Source: Candidatus Burkholderia humilis
GTDB taxonomy: Bacteria; Pseudomonadota; Gammaproteobacteria; Burkholderiales; Burkholderiaceae
NCBI GenBank assembly: GCA_001184405.1
Contig: LFMX01000024.1
Span: 1-63,561, forward strand
Direction of reading: 5' to 3'
Length of the DNA: 63,561 nucleotides
The position numbers and the translations under genes are program-made. Position 1 is the first letter of the stretch. Each line of letters starts with the position of its first letter. Shown here one piece after another: positions 9,631 to 20,494 of the stretch. The notes under the pieces were generated by a model. That model made no database searches, was not told where the DNA came from, and worked only from the letters and a program-made list of their open reading frames with translations.

Positions 9631-10737
9631 TCAGATATCGCCAAGCTGTCTGCGCAGAAACTCGTGGAAATGCTGCATGCCGGATTCCATCGGGCTTTGA
9701 TACGGCCCGACCTGATTCTTGCCACGCGCCATCAGCGCGCGACGGCCCGCATCCATACGCTCGGCGATTTCATCGTCCTCACGCGCGGTTTCCATATACG
9801 CGGCGCGTTCCGCCTCGATGAACTCACGCCCGAACAGCGCGATTTCCTCGGGGTAATAGAACTCGACGATGTTCGTCGTCTTCTGCACGCCTTGCGGAAT
9901 GAGCCACGACACAACCAGCACATGTGGATACCACTCGATCATCAGACCGGGGTAATACACCATCCAGGTCGCGCCGAATTCAGGCGGCGTGCCGTTACGG
10001 AAGCGCAGCACTTCGTCGTGCCATTTGCGATACGTTGGGCTGCCCGGTTTTTCCAGGTTCTTGTGGACGCCGACCGTCTGCACGCTGTACCAGTCGCCGA
10101 ATTCCCACTCGAGGTTATCGCACGACACAAAGCTGCCGAGCCCCGGATGGAACGGCGCGACGTGATAGTCCTCGAGATAGACCTCGATAAACGACTTCCA
10201 GTTGTAATTGCACTCGTGCACTTCGACGTGATCGAACATGAAGCCCGAGAAGTCGAAATGCTTTGCCGTACCAAGCCGCGCGAGATCCGCAGCGACGTTG
10301 CGGCCCTCCGATTCGAAGAGCAGGCCCTGCCAGTTCTGCAGCGATGTCTTGCCGAGATTGAGACACGGCTTGTCCGCGAAATGCGGCGCACCGAGCAACT
10401 GGCCATCGAGGTCATACGTCCAGCGATGCAGCGGGCAGACGATATTGTCCGCGCTGCCGCGCCCGTTCAGCATGATGGCCTGACGATGGCGGCACACGTT
10501 CGACAACAGCTCGATATTGTTCTGCTGATTGCGAACGAGCACGCGCCCTTCATGCTCGCCAGGAAGCGCAAAATAATTTCCCGCTTCGGGAACCATGAGT
10601 TCGTGCCCGATATAGCGAGGACCTTGCTTGAAAAGTGTGTCGAGTTCGCGCGTTAGAAGCGCTTCGTCAAAGTAAGCCGTGACTGGCAGCTGGCTGTGAA
10701 TGGCATTCAGCTGCAATGCATTGCTCAGATTGGACAT
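9631..10737 (-). CDS. Rieske aromatic-ring-hydroxylating oxygenase alpha subunit
   Basis: A 368-residue protein, intact. The N-terminal Rieske [2Fe-2S] domain has the ligand pairs NVCRHRQ (C-x-H) and CPLHRW (C-x2-H), about residues 85-110. The C-terminal catalytic domain carries the mononuclear iron triad in YLEDYHVAPFHPGL (D-x2-H-x4-H). Such proteins insert dioxygen into aromatic or quaternary-amine substrates using a separate reductase; no reductase is adjacent, so the substrate is unknown. ATG 10737 (MSNLSNALQLNAIHSQ) follows GGGAGTGGGA; the frame stays open much further upstream, but that part is unlike the family and crosses the xseB promoter region. Confidence 0.85.
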   Translation of the reverse strand: MSNLSNALQLNAIHSQLPVTAYFDEALLTRELDTLFKQGPRYIGHELMVPEAGNYFALPGEHEGRVLVRNQQNNIELLSNVCRHRQAIMLNGRGSADNIVCPLHRWTYDLDGQLLGAPHFADKPCLNLGKTSLQNWQGLLFESEGRNVAADLARLGTAKHFDFSGFMFDHVEVHECNYNWKSFIEVYLEDYHVAPFHPGLGSFVSCDNLEWEFGDWYSVQTVGVHKNLEKPGSPTYRKWHDEVLRFRNGTPPEFGATWMVYYPGLMIEWYPHVLVVSWLIPQGVQKTTNIVEFYYPEEIALFGREFIEAERAAYMETAREDDEIAERMDAGRRALMARGKNQVGPYQSPMESGMQHFHEFLRRQLGDI

Positions 10738-11048
10738 TCCCACTCCCGATGAAAACGTGAAAGCAGTGAACAACCCAACCATCGAAGGTTCGATTGAAGG
10801 AAATCCGCGGTTATACCGAAATCTGCCACTATGGGGCGCATAAGGTCTTGATTTGGGTATAAATTGTCGCCGAAGTTCCCCGGAAATCCGGCGCAAACGA
10901 GTGCGGATGACGCGCAGCGCCGACGCGCAAGAATAGGCCGAAAGCATCGCCGTATTCCTTTGATGCGCACGGGATGCGGGTCGAAATTTTGTCTTTTGCC
11001 GTAGAATGTGCGACTTGGTTCCGAAATTCAATTGCACATCCACGATAC
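10738..11048. promoter_or_regulatory. Divergent intergenic region between Rieske gene and xseB
   Basis: A 311-bp gap holding the promoters of both divergent genes. A TAGAAT box lies about 45 bp before xseB, but I could not assign a convincing -35. No RNA gene or further coding sequence was recognised. Confidence 0.4.
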
Positions 11049-11372
11049 ATGGCGAAGATCGCAACGCAAGAAGCCCATGTCGGCGCGGTGGGCGCAGACG
11101 GCGCTCCGCTTCCGGAGAATTACGAAGCGGCGCTGGAAGAACTCGAATCGCTCGTGGCGCGCATGGAAGAGGGCGCGCTGAGTCTCGAGGAATCGCTTGC
11201 GGCGTATCGTCGCGGTGCGACGCTTGTGGGCTTTTGCCAACAGCAGCTCGAAAAAGTCGAGCAGCAGGTCCGCGTTCTCGATGGCGAGACGCTCAAGCCG
11301 CTGCCCGCCGAGGTACAGCGCGTAACCCAGGGTGCTGGAGCCACCAACGACAACGGGGACGCCGACCTATGA
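11049..11372 (+). CDS. xseB: Exodeoxyribonuclease VII small subunit
   Basis: A 107-residue protein. The conserved core (residues 27-80) reads ENYEAALEELESLVARMEEG then LSLEESLAAYRRGATLVGFC, the two-helix XseB signature. It binds XseA to form the nuclease that trims single-stranded DNA. The N-terminal 25 residues and the C-terminal tail are low-complexity. Its TGA overlaps the ATG of ispA (ATGA), as in many proteobacterial xseB-ispA-dxs operons. Confidence 0.95.
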   Translation: MAKIATQEAHVGAVGADGAPLPENYEAALEELESLVARMEEGALSLEESLAAYRRGATLVGFCQQQLEKVEQQVRVLDGETLKPLPAEVQRVTQGAGATNDNGDADL

Positions 11373-12256
11373 TTTTCGAACAATGGATGCGCGCCACGCT
11401 GGACCGAGTCGAAACCGCGCTCGAACATTATTTTCCGGGCACGGACATCGCGCCGGCGCGACTGCATGAAGCCATGCGTTACGCGGTGTTGGGCGGCGGC
11501 AAGCGCGTGCGTCCGCTGCTGGTTCACGCGGCTGGCGAACTGACGGGCGCGAGCACGCAGGCGGTCGAAGCCGCGAGCTGCGCGCTGGAAATGATCCACG
11601 TGTATTCGCTGGTGCATGACGATATGCCCGCGATGGATGACGACGCATTGCGTCGCGGCAAGCCTACCGTACACATCCAATATGACGAAGCGACGGCACT
11701 GCTCGTCGGCGATGCGTTGCAATCGCAGGCGTTCGTCGCGCTGACCACCGAAGGCAATGGTCTGAACGATATCCAGCAAGCCGCGCTCGTGCGCGAACTG
11801 GCGCTGGCGAGCGGTTCGATCGGCATGGCGGGCGGGCAGGCCATCGATCTGGAAAGCGTCGGACGCAAGCTGTCGCGGCCGGAACTGGAAACGATGCATC
11901 GCAAGAAAACGGGCGCGTTGCTGCGCGCGTCGGTGCGTATGGGTGCGCTGGCGGGCGCGACGCCGAGCGCGTCGGATCTCGCCGCGCTCGACCAGTACGT
12001 CGCCGCCGTCGGTCTCGCGTTTCAGGTGGTGGACGATATTCTCGATGTCACCGTCGATTCCGCCACGCTTGGCAAAACCGCGGGCAAGGACGCGCAGCAC
12101 GACAAACCGACGTACGTGTCGATCATCGGACTCGATGCATCGCGCGAACTCGCCGCACAACTCGGTCGCGACGCGCACGCCGCGATCCAGCCGTTCGGCG
12201 CACGTGGCCAGCGGCTCGCCGAGCTTGCCGACCTGGTTGTGAACCGGGTGAATTGA
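11369..12256 (+). CDS. ispA: Farnesyl diphosphate synthase
   Basis: A 295-residue trans-prenyltransferase condensing IPP with DMAPP/GPP to farnesyl diphosphate. The first aspartate-rich motif is in LVHDDMPAMDDDALRRGKPT (DDxxxxD) and the second is VDDILDVTVD; GGGKRVRPLL is the substrate-binding KxxR segment. Length and motifs are normal and the frame is intact. The gene is translationally coupled to xseB and followed by dxs in the same direction. Confidence 0.95.
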   Translation: MIFEQWMRATLDRVETALEHYFPGTDIAPARLHEAMRYAVLGGGKRVRPLLVHAAGELTGASTQAVEAASCALEMIHVYSLVHDDMPAMDDDALRRGKPTVHIQYDEATALLVGDALQSQAFVALTTEGNGLNDIQQAALVRELALASGSIGMAGGQAIDLESVGRKLSRPELETMHRKKTGALLRASVRMGALAGATPSASDLAALDQYVAAVGLAFQVVDDILDVTVDSATLGKTAGKDAQHDKPTYVSIIGLDASRELAAQLGRDAHAAIQPFGARGQRLAELADLVVNRVN

Positions 12257-12342
12257 TTTGAACGCGTGACGAACCCCACGGCGCGAGCAGTGAAACAATC
12301 GCGCCGAACGAATCACGCCAGTTTTCCTACAATGGGACGACG

Positions 12343-14259
12343 ATGTACGATTTGCTGAAAACCATCGACGATCCGGCCGATTTGCGCGCCCTCGATCGTT
12401 GCCAACTGCAACCGCTGGCGGACGAGCTGCGGGCCTACGTGCTCGACAGCGTGTCGCAGACGGGCGGCCATCTGTCGTCCAATCTGGGCACGGTCGAGCT
12501 GACCATTGCGTTGCATTACGTGTTCGATACGCCTGCTGACCGCATCGTCTGGGACGTGGGTCATCAGACTTATCCGCACAAGATTCTGACCGGCCGCCGC
12601 GATCAGATGCCCGGACTGCGCCAGTTGAACGGCATTTCCGGCTTCCCGCGCCGCTCCGAGTCAGAATATGACACCTTCGGCACCGCGCATTCGAGCACGT
12701 CGATTTCGGCGGCGCTCGGCATGGCGGTCGCGAACAAATTGCAGGGCGATAACCGCTATTCCATCGCCGTGATCGGCGACGGCGCGATGACCGCCGGCAT
12801 GGCCTTCGAGGCGATGAACAACGCGGGCGTTGCCGACGACCTGCCGCTGCTCGTCATCCTCAACGACAACGATATGTCGATTTCGCCGCCGGTCGGCGCG
12901 TTGAATCGCCATCTCGCGCGTCTGATGTCGGGCCGTTTCTATGCCGCCGCGCGTGCGGGCGTCGAACGCGTGCTGCGCGCCGTGCCGCCCATGCTCGATC
13001 TCGCGCGCAAGCTCGAAGAGCACGCGAAGGGCATGATCGTGCCGGCTACGCTGTTCGAAGAGTTCGGCTTTAACTACATCGGACCGATCGACGGTCACGA
13101 TCTCGATTCGCTGATCCCGACGCTGCAAAACATCAAGGAACTGCGTGGTCCGCAATTCCTGCACGTCGTGACGAAGAAGGGTCAGGGCTACAAGCTCGCG
13201 GAAGCCGATCCGGTGCTGTATCACGGTCCGGGCAAGTTCAATCCGGCCGAGGGCATCAAGCCGTCGACGGCGCCGTCGAAAAAGACCTACACGCAAGTGT
13301 TCGGCGAATGGCTGTGCGATGCCGCCGCGCAAGACTCGCGCGTCGTCGGCATCACCCCGGCCATGCGTGAAGGCTCGGGCATGGTCGAGTTCGAAAAGCG
13401 CTTTCCGGAGCGTTATTTCGATGTCGGCATCGCCGAGCAGCACGCGGTCACGTTCGCGGGCGGGCTGGCTGCGGACGGCATGAAGCCGGTCGTCGCGATT
13501 TATTCGACGTTCCTGCAACGCGCGTACGACCAGTTGATTCACGACGTCGCGCTGCAGAATCTGCCGGTTGTGTTCGCGATCGATCGCGCGGGTCTGGTCG
13601 GCGCGGACGGCGCGACGCACGCGGGCAATTACGACCTCGCGTTCCTGCGCTGCATTCCGAATGTGACGGTGATGGCGGCATCGGATGAAAACGAGTGCCG
13701 TCAGATGCTGTACACCGCGCTTCAGCAGCCGAATCCGACGGCCGTGCGTTATCCGCGCGGCGCGGGTACGGGCGTGGCCACGGTCAAGCAGATGACGGCC
13801 ATTCGGGTCGGCAAGGGCGAAATTCGCCGCGAGTCGTCGCAGAAAGGCGGCTCGGGCAAGCGCATCGCGATTTGCGCGTTCGGCACGATGCTCGCGCCGT
13901 CGCTCGCGGCCGCGCAGGAGCTCGATCTGACCGTCGCCAACATGCGTTTCGTGAAGCCGGTCGATGCCGACTTGCTGCGCGAACTCGCCGCGACGCACGA
14001 CGCCATCGTGACCATCGAAGAAGGCGCGATCATGGGCGGCGCGGGTTCGGCATGCGTCGAAGCGCTGCTCGCGAGCGGCGTCATCAAGCCGGTGCTGCAA
14101 CTCGGTTTGCCCGACACGTTCATCGATCACGGCGATCGGGTCAAGCTGCTCGCAAGCGTTGGTCTGGATGCAGCCGGCATCGCGCGCTCGATTCGCGAAC
14201 GCTTTCTCAACGCAGTCGAAAGCGCCGACGCGAGCACGCTGACCAAGCGCGTCGCCTGA
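12343..14259 (+). CDS. dxs: 1-deoxy-D-xylulose-5-phosphate synthase
   Basis: A 638-residue thiamine-diphosphate enzyme joining pyruvate and glyceraldehyde 3-phosphate, the first step of the MEP isoprenoid pathway. The ThDP/Mg motif runs from [18 protein letters not shown] to LVILNDND. The transketolase-type catalytic Glu is in [16 protein letters not shown]. The C-terminal transketolase domain ends in [15 protein letters not shown]. Length is typical and there are no lesions. It lies 86 bp after ispA, in the same operon-like block. Confidence 0.96.
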   Translation: MYDLLKTIDDPADLRALDRCQLQPLADELRAYVLDSVSQTGGHLSSNLGTVELTIALHYVFDTPADRIVWDVGHQTYPHKILTGRRDQMPGLRQLNGISGFPRRSESEYDTFGTAHSSTSISAALGMAVANKLQGDNRYSIAVIGDGAMTAGMAFEAMNNAGVADDLPLLVILNDNDMSISPPVGALNRHLARLMSGRFYAAARAGVERVLRAVPPMLDLARKLEEHAKGMIVPATLFEEFGFNYIGPIDGHDLDSLIPTLQNIKELRGPQFLHVVTKKGQGYKLAEADPVLYHGPGKFNPAEGIKPSTAPSKKTYTQVFGEWLCDAAAQDSRVVGITPAMREGSGMVEFEKRFPERYFDVGIAEQHAVTFAGGLAADGMKPVVAIYSTFLQRAYDQLIHDVALQNLPVVFAIDRAGLVGADGATHAGNYDLAFLRCIPNVTVMAASDENECRQMLYTALQQPNPTAVRYPRGAGTGVATVKQMTAIRVGKGEIRRESSQKGGSGKRIAICAFGTMLAPSLAAAQELDLTVANMRFVKPVDADLLRELAATHDAIVTIEEGAIMGGAGSACVEALLASGVIKPVLQLGLPDTFIDHGDRVKLLASVGLDAAGIARSIRERFLNAVESADASTLTKRVA

Positions 14260-14362
14260 TATTTCTTTGCAGCAAAACGGCGTGCTCGGGGCGCGCCGTG
14301 TGCATTTCCAGGTTTCGATCCGCTCGCGTCTGTCCGGCGCGCGGTGCATAAGGACAAAACAA

Positions 14363-15169
14363 ATGAATCAGATGAATCCCGCCTTCGTGATGCCCGACGT
14401 TCAGAGCACGCCCGACACGCGTCAGGTCGCGATTCAGCGCGTCGGTGTGAAAGGCGTGCGGCATCCGCTGTCGGTGCGCACGCCCGCGGGCGTGCAGCCG
14501 AGCGTCGGCGTGTGGAACCTCGATGTGCATTTGCCTGCCGATCAGAAGGGCACGCATATGTCGCGCTTCGTCGCGCTGCTCGAAGAGAATCGTGAGCCGC
14601 TCGATCAGGCCGCGTTGCGCGCCATGCTCGCTTCCATGCTGACGAAGCTCAAAGCGCATTCGGGGCGTATCGAAGTGACGTTGCCGTATTTCGTCATGAA
14701 GACCGCGCCGGTGTCGGGCGTGCAGTCGTTGCTGGATTACGAGGCGACGTTCATCGCGGAACAGCGCGACGGGCAAACGCGTCTGTCGATGAAAGTGCTC
14801 GTGCCGGTCACGAGCCTGTGCCCGTGCTCGAAGAAGATTTCGCAGTACGGCGCGCACAATCAGCGCTCGCACGTGACGATCCACGCTGAAATCGTCGATG
14901 ACATCGCGGTCGAAGAGCTGATTCGTATCGCGGAAGAAGAGGCGTCGTGCGAACTGTGGGGCTTGTTGAAGCGCCCGGACGAGAAGTTCGTCACCGAGCG
15001 CGCGTATGAAAATCCGAAGTTCGTCGAAGACCTCGTGCGCGATGTGGCCACGCGTCTGAACGCGGATGCGCGCATCGTCGCTTATACGCTCGAAACCGAG
15101 AATTTCGAGTCGATCCACAATCACAGCGCGTATGCCGTGATCGAGCGCGATAAGCGCCGCGACGCATAA
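14363..15169 (+). CDS. folE2: GTP cyclohydrolase FolE2
   Basis: A 268-residue type IB GTP cyclohydrolase making 7,8-dihydroneopterin triphosphate for folate. The conserved Cys segment is [20 protein letters not shown], with active-site residues downstream in [19 protein letters not shown] 14363 follows AAGGACAAAAC. It is intact, about 100 bp downstream of dxs on the same strand. Confidence 0.93.
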   Translation: MNQMNPAFVMPDVQSTPDTRQVAIQRVGVKGVRHPLSVRTPAGVQPSVGVWNLDVHLPADQKGTHMSRFVALLEENREPLDQAALRAMLASMLTKLKAHSGRIEVTLPYFVMKTAPVSGVQSLLDYEATFIAEQRDGQTRLSMKVLVPVTSLCPCSKKISQYGAHNQRSHVTIHAEIVDDIAVEELIRIAEEEASCELWGLLKRPDEKFVTERAYENPKFVEDLVRDVATRLNADARIVAYTLETENFESIHNHSAYAVIERDKRRDA

Positions 15170-15178
15170 GCGTCTTTT

Positions 15179-15937
15179 CTAAGCGAACGCCGTTTCCGAC
15201 GAAACGTGCGTTTCGCGCACCGAATCGATCACCAGCGACGCAAGCCGCTCCACCAGCGGCGACCCATTTCCCGACGCGCGATGCAGCGCCAGCGGAATCG
15301 ACGGCAACGCGGGCAAAGCGCTTTCGTCATGAACAGACATGGATGATCGAAGGCGATCAGCGGCAACGGCTCGCCGGCATCGAATTTGCCACAGAACGGT
15401 TGATGACGCGATCCAGCGCATCGGCGGCTCGGCGATCGGTTTCGGCAGATTCGACGCCGGCGAATCATCCGGGATGCCGGCCGCGCCCCAGACGAGCGCG
15501 AGATCGAGCTGGCCATTGCCGATGCGCTCCAGCAACTCCGTACTGCGCGCCACCCGCGCTTCGATACGCACTTTCGGATGCGCGCGCGCAAAGCGTCCGA
15601 GCACGTCGGGCAGCACGATTTCGCCGAAATCTTCCTGCAAACCGAGCCGAATCCAGCCTTCCAGATCGACGCCGCGCACCGCGACGGCGGCTTCATCGTT
15701 TAGTTCGACGAGACGCCGCGCGTAGTTGAGCATGACTTCGTCCGCGTCGGTGAGCACGAGTTCGCGTCCGAACTTGCGGAAAAGCGGCGTGCCCGCCTGT
15801 TCTTCGAGCTTATGAATCTGCGCGCTGACGGCGGACGTCGAGCGCCCGACGCGATCCGCTGTCTTCGCGAAACTGCCCAGATCCATGCCCGCGACGAAGC
15901 TGCGCAACACGGCAAGATCGAACGTCGTCTGACTCAT
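15179..15937 (-). pseudogene. LysR-family regulator with internal deletion
   Basis: The N-terminal winged-helix DNA-binding domain (residues 1-65, LRSFVAGMDLGSFAKTADRV, STSAVSAQIHKLEEQAGTPL) and the first effector-binding half are intact. After TVLWQ, at about 15385, the frame shifts; KFDAGEPLPLIAFDHPCLF is then read in another frame. The sequence next jumps (about 15335) to ALPALPSIPLALHRASGNGS, the last part of the family, so some 40 residues of the effector domain are missing. Repressor or activator function is unlikely. It is divergent from a broken MFS transporter gene, its probable former target. Confidence 0.85.
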
Positions 15938-16042
15938 GGTGATTGTCCTGTCGTATCGAACAATTTATCCGAAACTTTGCGATTTTCAGGACGATGGTAA
16001 GGCGGCAGACTGTCCGCAGTCAATCAGAACGAGGACAGCAAC
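15938..16042. promoter_or_regulatory. Divergent LysR-MFS promoter region
   Basis: A 105-bp AT-richer gap between the divergent starts, where a LysR-type operator would be expected. Imperfect TCG...CGA symmetry is visible around 15956-15975 but is not strong enough to define an operator. Confidence 0.35.
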
Positions 16043-17252
16043 ATGGCAACGCTTTTGAGCTTCAACGCGTCTGCGCGCGGCGATGGACATCGCTGGAAAG
16101 TGCTCGGCGTCGGCGTGGCGGCGAATGCGAGCGTATCCGCGGTGGCGACGGGCTTTCCGACCACCGCCGTGTGGGTGCGCGGCGCGTATCACCTGAGCAA
16201 CGGACAGCTCGGCATTGCGCTGGGCGCGCTCGGGCTGGGCGTGGCGTTATCGGAATTGCTGTGGGGCGTGCTGACCGGATCGTCCCGTTTTGCTGACCGG
16301 ACTTTTTTCGACGGCGGCGGCGCTCGTGCTGATGGCGCTGTTCGCCACGCCCGCGCACGCGAGTTTCGTGTGGCTCGTCGCCGGTTTGTGCGCGCTCGGT
16401 TTGCTCGGCGGCAGCGTGAACGGATCGAGCGGGCGCGCGATGATGGCGTGGTTCGGCGAAGGCGAACGCGGCCTAGCAATGAGCATCCGGCAGACGGCGG
16501 TGCCGCTGGGCGGGGGTATCGGCGCGGTGATGCTGCTGTGGCTCGCGACATCGTATGGATTCGGGATCGTGTTCGGCGCGCTCGCCGCGATGTGCGCGCT
16601 GTCGGGCGTGTTCGCGTGGCGCTGGCTGCACGAGCCGCCTCGTGCGGGGCATCGCGCGGTTCAGCACAAGGACGCCGCGCCGCCCAAGAACGCGCAGGTT
16701 TGGCGCGTGGTGCTGGGCATCGGCGTGTTGTGCGTGCCGCAGTTCGCGGTGCTGAGTTTCGCGTCCGTTTTTATGCACGATGCCGCGCGCTTCAGCGTCA
16801 CCGCGATCAGCGCGACGATGGGCACGCTGCAACTCGGCGCGATTCTAATGCGCATCTGGAGCGGCCGCCATACCGACCGCCACGGCAATCGCCGCGCGTA
16901 TATGCGCGTATCGACGATCATCGCGTGCGCGTCGTTCGTTGCGCTTGGTTTGGCGACGGTGCTCGGCGCGGTGCATCTGCCGATTCTGCTCGCCGCGCTG
17001 CTGATTTTCGCGGGCGTGTGTGTATCGGCGTGGCATGGCGTCGCGTACACCGAACTGGCGACGCTCGCGGGTGCGTCGCGTGCCGGAACGGCGCTCGGCA
17101 TGGCGAACACGGCGGTGTTCGTCGGCTTTTTCGTGACGCCGCTCGCCATTCCGCACGTGCTCGCGATCGGCTCGTGGCCGCTCGTGTGGCTGGCGGCGGG
17201 CGTGTGCGCGTCGTTCGCGTGGCCGTTGTTTCCGAGGCCCGCGCGCGCTTAA
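16043..17252 (+). pseudogene. MFS transporter with a small frame-breaking deletion
   Basis: A major facilitator superfamily permease. The first two helices are read from ATG 16043 to GVALSELLWGVLT. The conserved loop between helices 2 and 3 (DRFGDR type) is then shortened by about 11 bp near 16281, and the protein continues in another frame (TGLFSTAAALVLMALFATPA) to the stop at 17252. The downstream frame encodes the remaining ten or so helices and motifs such as GSSGRAMMAWFGEGERGLAM and LGMANTAVFVGFFVTPLAI. Substrate unknown. The regulator and the GST on either side are also broken, so this former LysR-MFS-GST unit looks dead. Confidence 0.85.
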
Positions 17253-17288
17253 ACTGGCTCTCCGTCATCTCGAAAACCGGAGCGCATC

Positions 17289-17925
17289 TTGATTCTGATC
17301 GGCCAATACGATTTCCCATTCGTGCGTCGCGTCGCCATCGCGATGAAGCTGTACAACATGGCGTACGAGCATCGCCCGTGGTCCGCGCCCGTGGTCCGTG
17401 TCGGCGATGCAGACAAGATCGCGCCGTTCAATCCGCTGATCCGCGTGCCGACCGTCGTGTTCGATTCCGGCGACGTGCTGATCGAAAGCGCGATGATCCT
17501 CGATTATCTCGACGAGCAAGCGGGCGAAGCGAAAGCGCTGATTACATCGAGCGGAGAAGCGCGTCGCCAGGCGCTGAAGATTGGCACGCTCGCGACCGGT
17601 TTAGCCGACAAAGCCGTCGCTTTGCTCTACGAACGCGTGCTGCACAAGGAGAAATCGGAGACGTGGCGCGCGCTGCACGGGGCAGGTCGAGCGCGTGCTG
17701 AATGCGCTGGAAGCCGACCGCGCCGCGCGCCCGACGCCTTTCTGGTTCGGCGATGCCATCGGTCACGCGGATATCACCGTGGCGTGCGCGTTGCGGTTCG
17801 CGCGCGAGGCGCATCCGCAGATTTTCAGCTCGACGCGCTGGCCGACGCTGATCGCCCACAGCGACCGATGCGAAGCGCTGCCGGTATTCAAGGCGATCGT
17901 GCAGCCGTTCAATCCGCCGCGATGA
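17289..17925 (+). pseudogene. Glutathione S-transferase family, frameshifted
   Basis: The N-terminal thioredoxin-like GST domain (residues 1-80, LIGQYDFPFVRRVAIAMKLY, NPLIRVPTVVFDSGDVLIES) is read from a TTG at 17289. At about 17662, in KEKSETW, a short indel shifts the frame. The C-terminal helical domain continues as VLNALEADRAARPTPFWFGD and HADITVACALRFA to the stop at 17925. The GSH-binding Ser/Glu segment LIES is in the first part. As it stands the fold cannot be completed. Confidence 0.82.
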
Positions 17926-17928
17926 ACC

Positions 17929-18954
17929 TCAGGCGCGAGCGAGCGACGTCAAATCCCAGCGCGGCTTCACCGTGAACGCGTACTCGCGCTCGGCCTGGTC
18001 CGGCCAGCGCTGCAGGCGCAGTGCGCCGGCGAGCGCGATCATCGCGCCGTTGTCCGTGCACAGCGACAGATCCGGATAGTGCACATCGAAGCGACGCCGT
18101 TTCGCCGCCGCCGACAGTGCCTCGCGCAACTGCCGGTTCGCGCCGACGCCGCCCGCGACGACGAGCCGCTTCAGTCCCGTTTTCTTCAGTGCCGCCAGAG
18201 ATTTCGCGACGAGCACGTCCACGGCGGCATCGACGAACCCGCGCGCCAGATCCGCCTTGCCTTGCTCGCAGACGTTGTCGAGCTTGCGGCTGTGCGTCAG
18301 CACGGCGGTTTTCAGACCGCTGAAGCTGAAATCGAGATCGCCGGAATGCAACATGGGACGCGGCAGCGTGACCGCGCCCGGCGTGCCGAATTCCGCCAGC
18401 CGCGACACTTCCGGCCCGCCAGGATAACCGAGACCGAGCAGCTTCGCGGTTTTGTCGAAGGCTTCGCCGGCGGCGTCATCGAGCGTTTCGCCGAGGGTTT
18501 CGTAGACGCCGACGTCCGTCACGCGCATCAACTGCGTGTGGCCGCCGGACACCAGCAGCGCGACGAACGGAAACGGCGGCGGTTCATCGACGAGCAAGGG
18601 CGACAGCAAATGCCCTTCGAGATGATGGATGCCGACGGTCGGTTTATCCCACGCCATCGCCAGCGCATTCGCGATGCTCGCGCCGACCAGCAGCGCGCCC
18701 GCGAGCCCCGGACCTTGCGTAAACGCGATGGCATCGACGTCGCCGCGCTCGGTCTTCGCTTCGGTCATCACCTGTTCGAGCAGCGGCAGCGCGCGCCGGA
18801 TGTGATCGCGCGAAGCCAGTTCCGGCACGACGCCGCCGTATTCGCGATGCATTGCGATTTGCGAATGGAGCGCGTGCGAAAGCAGGCCGTGCTTAGTGTC
18901 GTAGAGCGCGAGGCCGGTTTCGTCGCAGGAGCTTTCGATGCCGAGAACGAGCAT
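17929..18954 (-). CDS. tsaD: tRNA N6-adenosine threonylcarbamoyltransferase
   Basis: A 341-residue TsaD (Kae1/YgjD) protein that forms t6A37 on ANN-decoding tRNAs with TsaB, TsaE and TsaC. It starts [19 protein letters not shown]. The metal-binding HxEGH motif is in [14 protein letters not shown], and the ATP-binding ASKHA segments are [10 protein letters not shown] and [17 protein letters not shown]. Length is normal and the gene is intact. It is convergent with the broken GST (3-bp gap) and divergent from baiN. Confidence 0.97.
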   Translation of the reverse strand: MLVLGIESSCDETGLALYDTKHGLLSHALHSQIAMHREYGGVVPELASRDHIRRALPLLEQVMTEAKTERGDVDAIAFTQGPGLAGALLVGASIANALAMAWDKPTVGIHHLEGHLLSPLLVDEPPPFPFVALLVSGGHTQLMRVTDVGVYETLGETLDDAAGEAFDKTAKLLGLGYPGGPEVSRLAEFGTPGAVTLPRPMLHSGDLDFSFSGLKTAVLTHSRKLDNVCEQGKADLARGFVDAAVDVLVAKSLAALKKTGLKRLVVAGGVGANRQLREALSAAAKRRRFDVHYPDLSLCTDNGAMIALAGALRLQRWPDQAEREYAFTVKPRWDLTSLARA

Positions 18955-19043
18955 TGCGGTTTGAGTCAGATTCGACGCTTCGGAGGCAACAAAGAAGTAT
19001 AGCAGCGGCGGCGTTTTCAGACCGCGCAGGTAAAATGCGCGCC

Positions 19044-20254
19044 ATGAAATCTTTCGATATCGCCGTCATCGGCGCGGGCGCGGCGGGCATGATGTGCGCG
19101 GCCGTCGCCGCACAAAGCGGGCGTCGCGTCGTGCTGATCGACCACGCCGAGCGTCTCGCCGAGAAAATCCGCATTTCGGGCGGCGGGCGCTGTAACTTCA
19201 CGAATATCAACGCGCAGCCGGCGAATTTTCTGTCGGCGAATCCGCATTTTTGCCGCTCCGCGCTGGCTCGCTACACGCCGCGCGATTTTCTCGCGCTGCT
19301 CAAGCAATACCGCGTGAAGTGGCACGAAAAGCACAAAGGCCAGCTTTTCTGCGATGACTCGTCCGACACCATCATCGACGTGCTGAAAAGCGAGTGCGAT
19401 GCGGGCGGCGTCACGTGGTGCCGTCCGGTCGCAGTGCATGAAATCCGTCACGACGGCGCGCGTTTTTCGCTCGATACGAACGTGGGCGAGATCGACCCGG
19501 CAGCGCTCGTGATCGCGACGGGCGGTTTGTCGATCCCGAAAATTGGCGCGACGGACTTCGGTTATCGCGTGGCGAAACAATTCGGCCACAAACTGATCGA
19601 TATGCGCCCGGCGCTCGTGCCGCTTACGTTCACGTCGGCGGATTGGGCGCTGTTCGCGGCGTTGTCGGGCTTGTCGCTGCCGGTGCGCATCAGCACGGGC
19701 AAGGGCAAGACGCGCGGCGAGTTCGACGAGGATTTGCTGCTGACGCATCGCGGCGTGTCCGGTCCCGGCGTGCTGCAGATTTCGAGCTACTGGAACACGT
19801 CCGAGCCGATTCAGGTCGATCTTCTTGCCCGGTGTCGCCGCCACCGAATTTCTGCTCGAAGCGAAAGCCGGATCGAAAAAACAGATCGGCAATTTGCTGG
19901 CCGAACACGTGCCCGCGCGCCTTGCGCACGCGTGGCTTGAAGCGCAACACGTCAATGTCGATGCGCGTCTCGCCGATTTGCCCGATCGCGCGTTGAAGGC
20001 GCTCGGCGCGTCTCTATCGAACTGGACGCTCACGCCGGCGGCACCGAAGGCTATGCAAGGCCGAAGTGACGCGTGGCGGCGTGGACACGCGTGAGCTTTC
20101 CTCATCGACGATGATGAGCGAGCGCGTGCCCGGCCTCTTTTTCGTCGGCGAAGCAGTCGATGTGACCGGCTGGCTCGGCGGGTACAACTTTCAGTGGGCG
20201 TGGGCATCGGGCGTGGCGGCGGGCAAGGCCGCAGCCGAGTTCGCGCGCGCCTGA
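19044..20254 (+). pseudogene. BaiN/RdsA-family flavoprotein, two frameshifts
   Basis: A HI0933-type NAD(P)/FAD-dependent oxidoreductase of about 400 residues. The FAD motif [19 protein letters not shown] and the family signature IRISGGGRCNFTN are at the N-terminus. At about 19830 an extra base shifts the frame, just where VDLLPGVAATEFLLEAKAG is expected. At about 20040 a base is lost in a G-run, so the C-terminal GGVDTRELSSSTMMSER and GEAVDVTGWLGGYNFQWAW are in a third frame. Both events are single-base, so sequencing error is possible, but the neighbouring essential genes have none. Confidence 0.8.
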
Positions 20255-20302
20255 AACGCCGCGCCCACAGGCGTTTCACCGATCTCGTAACGCGCACTCG
20301 TT

Positions 20303-20428
20303 TGCTATACTCAGACGGCTATCGGAGGATTCTCTCCGCACTGGCGGGCTTCGCGGCGGCACGCATTGCCGCGCTTTCTGAACGTCCGAAGAAGTCCCGC
20401 TTGAGGATGCGTTCCCAAGCGGGTTTTT
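20303..20428 (+). ncRNA. Promoter-plus-terminator unit without ORF (possible rpsU remnant or small RNA)
   Basis: A TATACT -10-like box at 20306-20311 is followed by a strong ribosome site GGAGGA at 20324-20329. No open frame follows before the intrinsic terminator at 20396-20428. In many betaproteobacteria rpsU (ribosomal protein S21) sits directly upstream of yqeY. Here no S21 sequence is present, so this may be the flanks of a deleted rpsU, or a small transcript of about 100 nt. Confidence 0.35.
20396..20428 (+). terminator. Rho-independent terminator upstream of yqeY
   Basis: An 8-bp perfect stem CCCGCTTG / CAAGCGGG with a 12-nt loop is followed immediately by TTTTT. It terminates whatever is transcribed from the TATACT box about 90 bp upstream. 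Confidence 0.85.
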
Positions 20429-20494
20429 GCTTTCGCGGCCGCTTCGAAACGCGCCGGCCCAAGTCAACTTTTTTGCATTCGCACCGGGTGAACG

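Noticed and set aside
12661..14349. 562-codon antisense frame opposite dxs
   Set aside because: Same cause; low-complexity Arg-rich translation without any family motif.
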